The notes beneath the pieces were generated by a model, which was given only the letters and a program-made list of their open reading frames with translations, was not told where the DNA came from and did not search any database. A DNA stretch of 6,867 bases from Ferruginibacter sp. GTDB taxonomy: Bacteria; Bacteroidota; Bacteroidia; Chitinophagales; Chitinophagaceae. Both the position numbers and the translations under genes were made by a program. The stretch covers positions 1-6,867 of the forward strand of contig JAGPDJ010000128.1 of the NCBI GenBank assembly GCA_018057635.1, in the 5' to 3' direction. Positions 1 to 6,304 of this stretch are shown here, in pieces; positions within the stretch are counted from its first letter, which is position 1, and each line of letters opens with the position of its first letter.

Positions 1-23
1 AAGCGAATCGGGAGCTTTTTTTT
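1..23 (+). terminator. Probable 3' part of an intrinsic terminator, left arm cut by window edge
   Basis: A run of eight T (16-23) directly follows AGC, and the first bases are AAGC, so AAGC(1-4) can pair with GCTT(14-17) around a short loop. This is the usual form of a Rho-independent terminator ending a plus-strand gene lying left of the window. The visible stem is only four pairs and any extension lies outside, so the call is tentative. Confidence 0.35.
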
Positions 24-31
24 CCGCAGCC

Positions 32-102
32 CTTGATTTTTGCTTCTTGGAACAAGGTCCCGCGTTTAGCGGGATCAAGGAAAAGAAGAGATTGAAAATC
101 AA
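32..102. repeat. Nested imperfect inverted repeat
   Basis: Three sets of complementary arms are nested. The centre is CCCGC(59-63)-GTTTA-GCGGG(69-73), extended by T58-A74. Next out, CTTCTT(43-48) pairs with AAGAAG(83-88). Outermost, TTGATTTT(33-40) pairs with AAAATCAA(95-102). The arms are separated by unpaired bulges. CAAGG also occurs twice in direct orientation (53-57 and 76-80). No reading frame of note crosses it. The form suggests a REP-like dispersed intergenic element or a transcribed hairpin; which one cannot be told from a single copy. Confidence 0.5.
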
Positions 103-134
103 TAATTTAGAAGTTTGTTTATCCGTTAAAAATT

Positions 135-180
135 GAAAAGCACTTATTTTGGGAAATTTTACTATAATGCAATGCTTTTC
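135..180. repeat. 8-bp perfect inverted repeat in the leader region
   Basis: GAAAAGCA (135-142) is the exact reverse complement of TGCTTTTC (173-180), with 30 bases between. It lies upstream of the predicted promoter of the export operon, so it would act in DNA (a protein site) rather than in that mRNA, if it acts at all. An 8-bp pair of arms in AT-rich DNA can arise by chance. Confidence 0.3.
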
Positions 181-182
181 TG

Positions 183-255
183 GATTTATTAATAGCACAA
201 GCACGTTTATATAGTAATCTTAGTGATTAATTCAATAGCACAACACGTTAATATA
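183..255. repeat. Pair of near-identical ~31-bp direct repeats upstream of the export operon
   Basis: Copy one (183-213) and copy two (225-255) share the core AATAGCACAA-(G)-CACGTT-(T/A)-ATATA and the flank GATT(T/A)ATT. The differences are two substitutions and two single-base indels. The copies start 42 bp apart, close to four helical turns, so proteins bound at both would face the same side of the DNA. The second copy ends next to the predicted -7 box (257-264). This position fits a tandem operator for a regulator of the polysaccharide export genes, or a local duplication of a promoter segment. Confidence 0.55.
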
Positions 256-256
256 T

Positions 257-264
257 TATATTTG
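257..264 (+). promoter_or_regulatory. Bacteroidota-type -7 promoter box (TATATTTG)
   Basis: TATATTTG is an exact match to the Bacteroidota sigma-ABfr -7 consensus TAnnTTTG. Transcription would begin near 270, giving a leader of about 30 bases to the ATG at 300. No clear TTG of a -33 element lies 19-23 bases upstream; that space is filled by the second direct repeat, which could mean activator dependence. The box is placed where a promoter for the export operon is expected. Confidence 0.55.
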
Positions 265-299
265 CGGCAATTAAAATTTTGAACACAACCCCTTACAAG

Positions 300-2678
300 A
301 TGCAACGATCACAACGCAGGTCTATATTAAAATACCCGGTTTTTATTTTTATCGTTTTCTGTTCGTTCAAAGCATATTGCCAGCCTCCTGTTATCAACCA
401 AAATCCAACTGAAATATTACCCAACCAGGTTGATCCAAAACAACTTTCTCAAACCCAGCTTTCGTCACTTTTAAGTGATAAGAACAGGGAAAATACCGGG
501 AAAGATAAAAATGCAGATTTTGGTAAGAATACAAAACTCGACAGGGATAGCTTAATCAAGGATAACATAAAAGCGGAATCGTACAAACCAGACCAAACCT
601 ACGGTGCAGACGTTTTCAGGGGTGCGGCCAGTTTTGACCTGGCTGAACTTTCCACTCCACCATTGGATTACCCGATCGGTGTGGGTGATCATATTGTTGT
701 TTCATTATGGGGCGCAGCCGAATTCCAGGAAAGCTATGTGGTTGCCAGGGATGGAGCCATATTCCCGCAGGGCCTTGGAAAGATACAGGTGCAGGGCCTA
801 ACATTTGATAATGTACGTTCTATCATCAATTCAAGGTTTAGGAGCGTTGTACCGGCAGGAACCAATATTGCCGTATCACTCGGGCAGCCTAGATCTATAA
901 ATGTAAATGTTGTTGGTGAAGTAGTTTCCGCAGGACCAATTACCATTTCAGTATTTTCAAATGCTTTTAATGCTATAGCACAAGCCGGTGGTGTAACCCA
1001 GTTTGGTAACCTGAGAAATATCCAGGTTAAAAGGGCCGGAAGGGTTATAGACGAAATTGATGTATACAAATACCTGAATACCGGTGATTTTGGAAAACAC
1101 ATTTACCTGCAGAACAACGATTTTATTATTGTTGGTTTCCAGGAAAAGAAAGTGCTGGCAACCGGTCAGTTTAAAAGGCCGATGTATTACCAGTTAAGAA
1201 AAGACGAAGGTGTAAAGGCCTTATTAACTTATACAGGTGGTTTAAATGCGGAAGCGCTTGCATCAGGCATGAAAGTGTTGAGAACTGAAAATGAAAAACA
1301 GGTACAAAGAGATGTAAACGCAAATGCAATACTTAAACTGTCGGGCCAGGATTTTATGCTCAACGATGGTGATATCGTTAAAGTTGACCTGATTAAACCG
1401 GGTATTGCCAATAAGATAGAATTAAGGGGAGAAGTGACTTACCAGGGCGTGTATGAATTGCGTACCGGCGACAGGCTGTTTGATATCATTAACCGGGCAG
1501 GTGGTGTTACCCGTAACACCTATTTGCCAAGGGCTTATATTTTCAGGGGTGCAGGTGATTCTACCAATCTTAAATCTGACAGGCTGGAAGTTGATTTGAG
1601 TGACATCAATTCAAATAACGTAAGCAGTTTCAACAATGTAACGTTATTACCCAATGATGTGATACAGCTTTTTTCGCAATCTGAATTTGGCGAACAACAA
1701 TATGTTGAGATATTTGGCGAAGTACGTAAATCTGGCCGGGTAAGGAAATATGGTGGCATGAGCTTACAGGATCTGCTTTATTTATCCGGAGGCATTAAAC
1801 CTTCTGCAGAATATGGCAGGCTGGAAATATCCAGTATTGTTGATATGGATTCTGCCCAACAGGGATTAAAGCCAACGCGTACGATCGTGCGGTCATATTC
1901 TATCCTTCCCAATCTTCAACTGGATTCTGCTGCCTCAAAAGTTCAGCTGAAACCTTACGACCAGATCTTTGTAAGGAGGAACCCCACATTTGAACTTCAG
2001 CAAAATATAGAGATCAAAGGATTGGTAAAATATCCCGGGCTTTATCCAAGGCTTAATAAATTTGAAACCCTTTCTTCATACATTGAAAGAGCCGGCGGGC
2101 TTGATGACAATGCCAATATAGGCGGTGCAATATTATACAGGAATAAAACAGAACTGATGCGGGAAAAAGTGCTGGAAAAACCCAAACTTGATTCTAATGG
2201 CATCATCATAAAAGACAGTTTATCTGAAACGCTCAAATCAATTGATGAACCGGTAAGCATTGACCTGTATAAAGCCCTTACTTTTAAAAATTCCAAACAT
2301 GATATCGTGCTGCAGGAAAACGATATCGTTTTTATTCCCGAAATAAACCCTTTCATAACGGTAAAGGGTACCGTACAATCTCCGCTTAAAATAACTTTCG
2401 ATAAAGAACATACCAAATTGCCTTATTATATAGATAAAGCAGGAGGATATGGCCTGAGGCCCTGGAGAAGAAGGATATATGTAACGTATGCAAACGGAAA
2501 GAGCAGGCGTACCAAGAGTTTCTTCTTCATACATTTTTATCCGAAGGTAGAAGAGGGTTCCATGATCACGGTGCCTTTCAGGCCGGAAGGTGCTGAAATT
2601 TCTGACCTGGTTAAATCTGTAATTGTGGCTTCTATACCGGTTATTCTTACCGGGATCATTTTTAAGTATATCAAGTAA
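300..2678 (+). CDS. Outer-membrane polysaccharide export protein (Wza/SLBB family)
   Basis: Probable outer-membrane export channel for capsular or exopolysaccharide. Numbering here runs from a possible TTG start at 279; the ATG at residue 8 (base 300) is preferred because it gives a standard signal peptide: basic RSQRR, hydrophobic core at 20-31, likely cleavage near AYC-Q (32-35). A Gln/Asn/Lys-rich linker follows (about 36-125), then a Poly_export domain (127-203, with YPIGVGDHIVVSLWG). Six SLBB-like repeats come next, near 207-286, 291-372, 378-467, 475-567, 576-688 and 692-767. Each has a GG turn (AGGV, TGGL, AGGV, SGGI, AGGL, AGGY). A hydrophobic C-terminal segment (about 774-797) may be the helix that crosses the outer membrane, as in E. 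coli Wza. The protein is about twice Wza's length, which is common for Bacteroidota homologues. The next gene, a Wzz-like partner, starts 10 bp downstream. Family assignment is firm; the exported polymer is unknown. Confidence 0.93.
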   Translation: MQRSQRRSILKYPVFIFIVFCSFKAYCQPPVINQNPTEILPNQVDPKQLSQTQLSSLLSDKNRENTGKDKNADFGKNTKLDRDSLIKDNIKAESYKPDQTYGADVFRGAASFDLAELSTPPLDYPIGVGDHIVVSLWGAAEFQESYVVARDGAIFPQGLGKIQVQGLTFDNVRSIINSRFRSVVPAGTNIAVSLGQPRSINVNVVGEVVSAGPITISVFSNAFNAIAQAGGVTQFGNLRNIQVKRAGRVIDEIDVYKYLNTGDFGKHIYLQNNDFIIVGFQEKKVLATGQFKRPMYYQLRKDEGVKALLTYTGGLNAEALASGMKVLRTENEKQVQRDVNANAILKLSGQDFMLNDGDIVKVDLIKPGIANKIELRGEVTYQGVYELRTGDRLFDIINRAGGVTRNTYLPRAYIFRGAGDSTNLKSDRLEVDLSDINSNNVSSFNNVTLLPNDVIQLFSQSEFGEQQYVEIFGEVRKSGRVRKYGGMSLQDLLYLSGGIKPSAEYGRLEISSIVDMDSAQQGLKPTRTIVRSYSILPNLQLDSAASKVQLKPYDQIFVRRNPTFELQQNIEIKGLVKYPGLYPRLNKFETLSSYIERAGGLDDNANIGGAILYRNKTELMREKVLEKPKLDSNGIIIKDSLSETLKSIDEPVSIDLYKALTFKNSKHDIVLQENDIVFIPEINPFITVKGTVQSPLKITFDKEHTKLPYYIDKAGGYGLRPWRRRIYVTYANGKSRRTKSFFFIHFYPKVEEGSMITVPFRPEGAEISDLVKSVIVASIPVILTGIIFKYIK

Positions 2679-2688
2679 AATTATTTTT

Positions 2689-3717
2689 GTGACTACACAC
2701 GAACTGATAAGAAGTATTTTTTTAAAGATTGGCCGCTTTAAGTTTTTAATACTGGCCGGCGGGTTGATTTTTGCTGTTTTGTTTTTTTTATACAGCAAAA
2801 ATGTAAAACCTGTTTACAGTTCAAGGTCATCTGTATTTCCTTTAACAGCTTCCAACGACAATTCCGCTTCCACCAGTGCGCTTAGTTCTTTACTGGGTAT
2901 CAGCGATGCGCCCAAAAGCTTCAGCAATGAAGCATCTATTAATATTGTAGAACTGGCACTTAGCCGGAATACCCGCGAAGCCGTGGCTAAAGAACGTTTA
3001 CCGGAACATGGAAATAAAACAATTGCAGAGTTGTTGATTGACAACTACAATAACACTAAATCATTTTTCAGTACTGCCATAAAAAAACCGGCAGATCCGG
3101 TTGCGTTGGTTGCACTGGGTGGTGATCTGCTGAAATCGGGCATCGCCGCCAAAATAAACAAGAACGGGATCCTTGAAATTCTCTATAGCAATACCGATAA
3201 AGAACTAATCAGCCCGATCAGCTATGTATTTATAGATAAATTATCGGAATTCTATAAAGACCTTAAAATAAAGAAGGCGAAACTGGATTATGATTTTACC
3301 ATTAAAAAGATAGACTCACTGGATTTGGTACTGAATTCATTTGACAGGAAAGCCGTTCAGTTATCCAACACCACCATGTTTGTTCCTGCTGAGCGTATTG
3401 AATACAGCATACCCAAAGAAAATCTTTCTAACCAAAAAGAATGGGTTACGCGTCAACGTGATGCTTCTGCCAATAACAGGGAAGAAGCACTCTGGCGGCT
3501 GCAGAAAATAACACCGATCATTGCCACACTGGATAAACCGGATCCGCCGTTTAATGTAAAAAAGCCTTCTACACTCATTTACAGCATCATCGGTTTTTTT
3601 CTTGGTTGTATACTTACGCTGATCTTTTTATTATCGGGGTTATTATACCGTTACACAAAAGCAGAGATATACAAAGCCGTTTTTGGAAATGAAACAGAGC
3701 CGGCTAAAGCCGGTTGA
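2689..3717 (+). CDS. Wzz-type polysaccharide co-polymerase / chain-length determinant
   Basis: Inner-membrane protein expected to control polymer length and link synthesis to the outer-membrane channel encoded just upstream. The frame is open from 2623, but a GTG at 2689 is the better start: it avoids a 56-bp overlap, leaves a 10-bp gap after the upstream stop, and puts a short basic cytoplasmic N-terminus before the first membrane helix. From this start it has 342 residues: helix 1 at about 17-35, a periplasmic region rich in Lys, Asp and Asn with probable coiled-coil at about 185-275, a proline-containing stretch DKPDPPFNVKKP (282-293), and helix 2 at about 295-319, then a short cytoplasmic tail. 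The two-helix topology with prolines before helix 2 is the Wzz/PCP pattern. There is no Walker-type kinase domain, so it is not a full Wzc; a separate BY-kinase could exist elsewhere. Translation is probably coupled to the upstream gene. The stop lies within a hairpin. Confidence 0.85.
   Translation: MTTHELIRSIFLKIGRFKFLILAGGLIFAVLFFLYSKNVKPVYSSRSSVFPLTASNDNSASTSALSSLLGISDAPKSFSNEASINIVELALSRNTREAVAKERLPEHGNKTIAELLIDNYNNTKSFFSTAIKKPADPVALVALGGDLLKSGIAAKINKNGILEILYSNTDKELISPISYVFIDKLSEFYKDLKIKKAKLDYDFTIKKIDSLDLVLNSFDRKAVQLSNTTMFVPAERIEYSIPKENLSNQKEWVTRQRDASANNREEALWRLQKITPIIATLDKPDPPFNVKKPSTLIYSIIGFFLGCILTLIFLLSGLLYRYTKAEIYKAVFGNETEPAKAG
3698..3715. terminator. Hairpin at the junction of two convergent operons
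   Basis: CCGGC(3700-3704)-TAAA-GCCGG(3709-3713) forms a five-pair GC stem, lengthened by a G-T wobble (3699/3714) and an A-T pair (3698/3715). It overlaps the last codons and stop of the co-polymerase gene and lies 6 bases past the permease stop on the other strand. Neither strand has a T-run after it, so it is not a classical intrinsic terminator. Its place between converging genes 3 bp apart suggests weak bidirectional termination or mRNA 3' end protection. Confidence 0.35.
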
Positions 3718-3720
3718 TAG

Positions 3721-5013
3721 TTATGATTTCCTGAAACCCCATTTGATCATTTCTTTCCAGCTTGGTTTTTTACCATACATCAGAATGCCTGTGCGATAAA
3801 TTTTACCGGTGATCCAGGTAAACAGGAAGAAACAACCTATCAGCAAGGCCATAGATAATGCCATTTGCCAAACCGGTATTTCATAAGTGATCCTTCCCAT
3901 CATAACAATTGGAGAAGTTAATGGAAACAGGCTGCCAAAAATGGCCAGGTTGCTGTTTGGTTCATTGATCGCTTTCATCATGATCACAAAGCCAAGAATG
4001 ATCGGCATCAGTACAGGGAATACAAGCTGTTGTGCTTCGCTCTGGTCTTCGCTCACCACACTTCCTATTGCCGCAAACATAGATGCATAAGTAAGATAGC
4101 CCCCGATGAAATAGAAAACGAATGACAATACAATTTTTGTGATTGGCAATGAGGAAAGGCCCTGGGCAATATCTGCAACCATGGATGCTGATTCGGGGTT
4201 GCTGGCTGCGGTATTAACCTGTGTAAGCATATCGGGGAAGATCAGCGGCAATGCAAACTGCATCATAATCATCAATATGATCCAGATAGCAAATTGCGTG
4301 AGGCCCACAGCGCCAATTCCAATGATCTTTCCCATCATCAGTTGAAATGGTTTAACCGAGCTTACGATCACTTCTGCTATCCTGTTGGTCTTTTCTTCCG
4401 TTACGCCACGCATCACCTGTGTGCCATAAATGATCATCATCATATAGATCAGGATGCCACAGGCAAATGATACGCCATAAGCAACACCTGCCATGCTTTG
4501 CTTTCCGCCCTCTTTGGTGTCTATTGTATTGCGCACACTTACATCGGCGGCAATTGCCTCATACTTTTTTGGATCAATACCTTGTGAAATAAGCCGTTTG
4601 TCTTCAATGGCTTTGTTGATGATACGTTCAATTGTATTAGTGGTAGACAAGCTGACGGAAGACTGGCTGTGCAAAACAAATTTTTCCGGCTTCTCTATAT
4701 TAAAAGGCGGGATATATAAAAATGCATTGTATCCGGCATCCTTGTATTTTTTTACAAAATCCTTTTCAGCAGTGTTTTGTACAAAAGAAAATTCAATCGA
4801 CTTATCCTTGCTTTCAATTTTACCGTTAAACAGGTTGGCTTCATCTATTACTGCAAATGATTGTTTGTCGCTGCCGCCTGTAATTGTAATAGCAATGATG
4901 GCAGCGTAAAAGCCAATGATCACCAATGGAACCAGGATGGTGGTTACCAGGAAAGATTTCTTCTTTACCCGGGTGAAATATTCGCGGCCTATGATTAATC
5001 CTATTTTGCTCAT
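3721..5013 (-). CDS. ABC-2 type transporter permease (NatB-like)
   Basis: Membrane subunit of an ABC exporter, 430 residues, paired with the ATPase gene immediately upstream. The N-terminus is basic and cytoplasmic, followed by helix 1 (about 21-45). A large extracytoplasmic domain follows (about 46-173), then five or so further helices near 174-198, 227-258, 292-320, 328-348 and 380-402. The stretch RIAEVIVSSVKPFQLMMGKI (211-230), just before a helix, and FPLTSPIVMMGR (363-374) are characteristic of the NatB/COG1668 permeases in the ABC-2 superfamily. One large outer domain between the first and second helix is also the family layout. In Bacillus, NatAB exports sodium; the substrate here cannot be read from sequence. 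The ATG follows the ATPase stop by 15 bp with no Shine-Dalgarno motif, which is normal in Bacteroidota. The stop is 3 bp from the convergent co-polymerase gene. Confidence 0.9.
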   Translation of the reverse strand: MSKIGLIIGREYFTRVKKKSFLVTTILVPLVIIGFYAAIIAITITGGSDKQSFAVIDEANLFNGKIESKDKSIEFSFVQNTAEKDFVKKYKDAGYNAFLYIPPFNIEKPEKFVLHSQSSVSLSTTNTIERIINKAIEDKRLISQGIDPKKYEAIAADVSVRNTIDTKEGGKQSMAGVAYGVSFACGILIYMMMIIYGTQVMRGVTEEKTNRIAEVIVSSVKPFQLMMGKIIGIGAVGLTQFAIWIILMIMMQFALPLIFPDMLTQVNTAASNPESASMVADIAQGLSSLPITKIVLSFVFYFIGGYLTYASMFAAIGSVVSEDQSEAQQLVFPVLMPIILGFVIMMKAINEPNSNLAIFGSLFPLTSPIVMMGRITYEIPVWQMALSMALLIGCFFLFTWITGKIYRTGILMYGKKPSWKEMIKWGFRKS

Positions 5014-5028
5014 GAGTTGGAATTAAAA

Positions 5029-5958
5029 TTAATTTACATTTTGAAATGCCCTGGCATTGGAAGTGCCTTCCACCAGTTTGATGAAAATATCATTCAGTGA
5101 AGGCAATACTTCATGAAATGAATGAATGGCCACACCCTGGCTGATAAAGAACTGCAACACATCATTGGATGTAGTGCCTTCATTCAGTTTCAGTAACATC
5201 TTATCGGGGTCGTGTTTTACGATTTCAAAAATATGTGTCATCAGTTGTTCGGGTAAAACAGCAGCGCCCAGCTGGTATATATTGTCTTTGAATTGCTGCT
5301 TTACGTTTTGAACGGTTCCATCCAGGATCTTTTTACCCTTGTTCACCAGTACAATGTGATTGCAGATTTCTTCCACCTGTTCCATACGGTGTGTACTGAA
5401 AATGATGGTGCTGCCGTTTTTGGCCAGGTTAAAGATCTCGTCTTTTATCAGGTTGGCATTTACCGGGTCAAGCCCGCTGAAAGGTTCATCCAGTATGATC
5501 AGTTTGGGTTTGTGTAATACCGTTGTAACGAACTGCAGTTTCTGGCTCATACCCTTACTCAGGTCTTCCACATTTTTATTCCACCAGCTTTCCATTTCAA
5601 ATTTTGCGAACCATTTTTTAATGCTGTCCATGGCCTCCGCCTTGCTCAATCCTTTCAGCCGGGCAAGGTACAGGGCCTGTTCACCAATTTTCATTTTTTT
5701 ATACAATCCTCTTTCTTCCGGCATATATCCAATGTTCCTGGCATCATCCAGCGCATTGAATTTTTTTCCGTCGAAGAGGATTTGTCCGCTGTCGGGGTAA
5801 AATATCCCGGTTATCATTCTTAATAAAGTGGTTTTGCCGGCACCATTCGGTCCTAATAATCCAAATATATTCCCCTGGGAAATATTCATGCTGATATCGT
5901 CCACAGCTTTTTGTGTAGCAAAATACTTTTTAATGTTTTGAAGCTCTAATACATTCAT
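5029..5958 (-). CDS. ABC transporter ATP-binding protein (NatA-like, COG4152 type)
   Basis: Cytoplasmic ATPase that powers the permease encoded next in the operon; 309 residues, a complete nucleotide-binding domain with a C-terminal extension. Visible motifs: Walker A GPNGAGKT (36-43), a Q-loop region reading GYMPEERGLY (77-86) where Glu occupies the usual Gln region, signature LSKGMSQK (133-140), Walker B LIILDEP (153-159), D-loop SGLD (161-164) and H-loop STH (188-190). PEERGLY and LSKGM are typical of the COG4152/NatA group, so the Glu is a family trait and not a defect. Residues from about 215 to 300 match the DUF4162-like tail common in this group. All catalytic residues are present. It is the first gene of the operon; a weak promoter-like box lies 20 bases before the ATG, and the left copy of an intergenic repeat begins 40 bp upstream. 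Substrate unknown. Confidence 0.93.
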   Translation of the reverse strand: MNVLELQNIKKYFATQKAVDDISMNISQGNIFGLLGPNGAGKTTLLRMITGIFYPDSGQILFDGKKFNALDDARNIGYMPEERGLYKKMKIGEQALYLARLKGLSKAEAMDSIKKWFAKFEMESWWNKNVEDLSKGMSQKLQFVTTVLHKPKLIILDEPFSGLDPVNANLIKDEIFNLAKNGSTIIFSTHRMEQVEEICNHIVLVNKGKKILDGTVQNVKQQFKDNIYQLGAAVLPEQLMTHIFEIVKHDPDKMLLKLNEGTTSNDVLQFFISQGVAIHSFHEVLPSLNDIFIKLVEGTSNARAFQNVN

Positions 5959-5977
5959 ACAGGTAGTTATGTGAGTG

Positions 5978-5985
5978 TAAAATTA
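5978..5985 (-). promoter_or_regulatory. Possible -7 box for the ABC transporter operon
   Basis: On the minus strand this reads TAATTTTA, seven of eight positions matching TAnnTTTG. It lies 20 bases upstream of the ATPase start, allowing a very short leader. No TTG-like -33 element is evident at the usual distance. In DNA this AT-rich a near match is common. Confidence 0.25.
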
Positions 5986-5998
5986 GGGATTTAAAGAC

Positions 5999-6135
5999 AC
6001 GAATTTTTTATACGAATTATACGAATTGAATGGATAGCACGAATTTTTGGCACTAATTACACGAATTGAATGAATAACACGAATTTATCGGTATCATCCT
6101 CCCTCTCCTTTGGAGAGGGTTGGGGTGAGGTCTGC
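5999..6135. repeat. Composite intergenic repeat, copy R1
   Basis: The left part carries six exact ACGAATT heptamers (starting 5999, 6012, 6021, 6039, 6061, 6079). It is partly organised as an 18-bp unit ACGAATTGAATG(G/A)ATA(G/A)C at 6021-6038 and 6061-6078. The right part is a perfect hairpin followed by GTTGGGGTGAGGTCTGC. Bases 6077-6135 are identical to 6361-6419, and 6015-6048 are identical to 6317-6350. No coding potential is seen. ACGAATT/AATTCGT-rich stretches and CCCTCTCC hairpins are, as I recall, widespread between genes in Bacteroidota genomes, so this is probably one member of a dispersed family. Confidence 0.85.
6101..6119. repeat. Perfect 8-bp hairpin in R1
   Basis: CCCTCTCC (6101-6108), loop TTT, GGAGAGGG (6112-6119). 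It is GC-rich in AT-rich surroundings and identical to the hairpin in R2. Neither strand has a T-run after it, so termination would have to be Rho-dependent or the hairpin has another role. Confidence 0.7.
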
Positions 6136-6152
6136 ATTACATTAACTGGCGA

Positions 6153-6166
6153 AGGTCTCCTGACCT
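6153..6166. repeat. Short inverted repeat between R1 and the gene relic
   Basis: AGGTC (6153-6157), loop TCCT, GACCT (6162-6166). It lies in the 42-bp stretch 6136-6177 that separates R1 from the relic's ancestral stop and has no counterpart beside R2. Five pairs only, so a chance match is possible. Confidence 0.3.
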
Positions 6167-6177
6167 GTGCCTGACTG

Positions 6178-6248
6178 TTACTTCAGCAATTTTCAAAAAT
6201 ATATTTCGCCACATTCGCTTCATCCTTGTCTGCACTAACAAATCCATA
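6178..6248 (-). pseudogene. Relic of the C-terminal end of a COG2509-like FAD-dependent oxidoreductase
   Basis: Read on the minus strand, 6245-6183 gives GFVSADKDEANVAKYIFENC and a stop. The intact gene to the right ends GIVSAAMDGENVAGCIIEKLVK. The pattern G-VSA--D--NVA--I-E is shared at the same spacing. At DNA level the two ends align with a single one-base gap; 34 of 49 bases match in the section 6197-6245. Restoring the missing base near 6190 would continue the frame to E-K-L-L-K-stop at 6178-6180, matching the intact E-K-L-V-K-stop. A TAA (6249-6251) blocks the frame just upstream, and no further homology to the gene is evident in 6249-6304. This is best explained as a decayed partial duplicate or the last trace of a deleted paralogue. 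It is too short to be functional. Confidence 0.6.
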
Positions 6249-6304
6249 TTATATGAGTAACTTTTTAGTGGAAATTATTACAAGGGTTACACATTTATTT
6301 TAAG

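Noticed and set aside
133..168. TTGAAA (133-138) and TATAAT (163-168) as a sigma70-type promoter
   Set aside because: The spacer is 24 bases, far from 17, and Bacteroidota use a different consensus; the TATATTTG box at 257 fits better.
2238..2798. 186-residue open frame on the minus strand across the junction of the two export genes
   Set aside because: It lies antisense to two well-supported genes with clear domains, and its translation shows no family features.
4493..4909. 138-residue plus-strand open frame opposite the permease
   Set aside because: Hydrophobic content mirrors the antisense of the permease; no start context, promoter or family motif.
5360..5800. 146-residue plus-strand open frame opposite the ABC ATPase
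   Set aside because: It is the complement of a gene with complete Walker, signature and H-loop motifs; its own translation is unremarkable.
5077..5958. Glu in place of the Q-loop Gln region (GYMPEERGLY) as a sign of an inactive ATPase
   Set aside because: PEERGLY is the normal form in the COG4152/NatA-like group, and all other catalytic motifs are intact.
6194..6201. Minus-strand TATTTTTG, an exact TAnnTTTG match upstream of the ABC operon
   Set aside because: It falls inside the gene relic, 236 bp from the ATPase start, with no -33 element at the right distance; AT-rich DNA gives such matches by chance.
6143..6253. Minus-strand 36-codon open frame beginning with ATG at 6253
   Set aside because: It overlaps the gene relic in another frame, has no recognisable features and ends in repeat-adjacent DNA.
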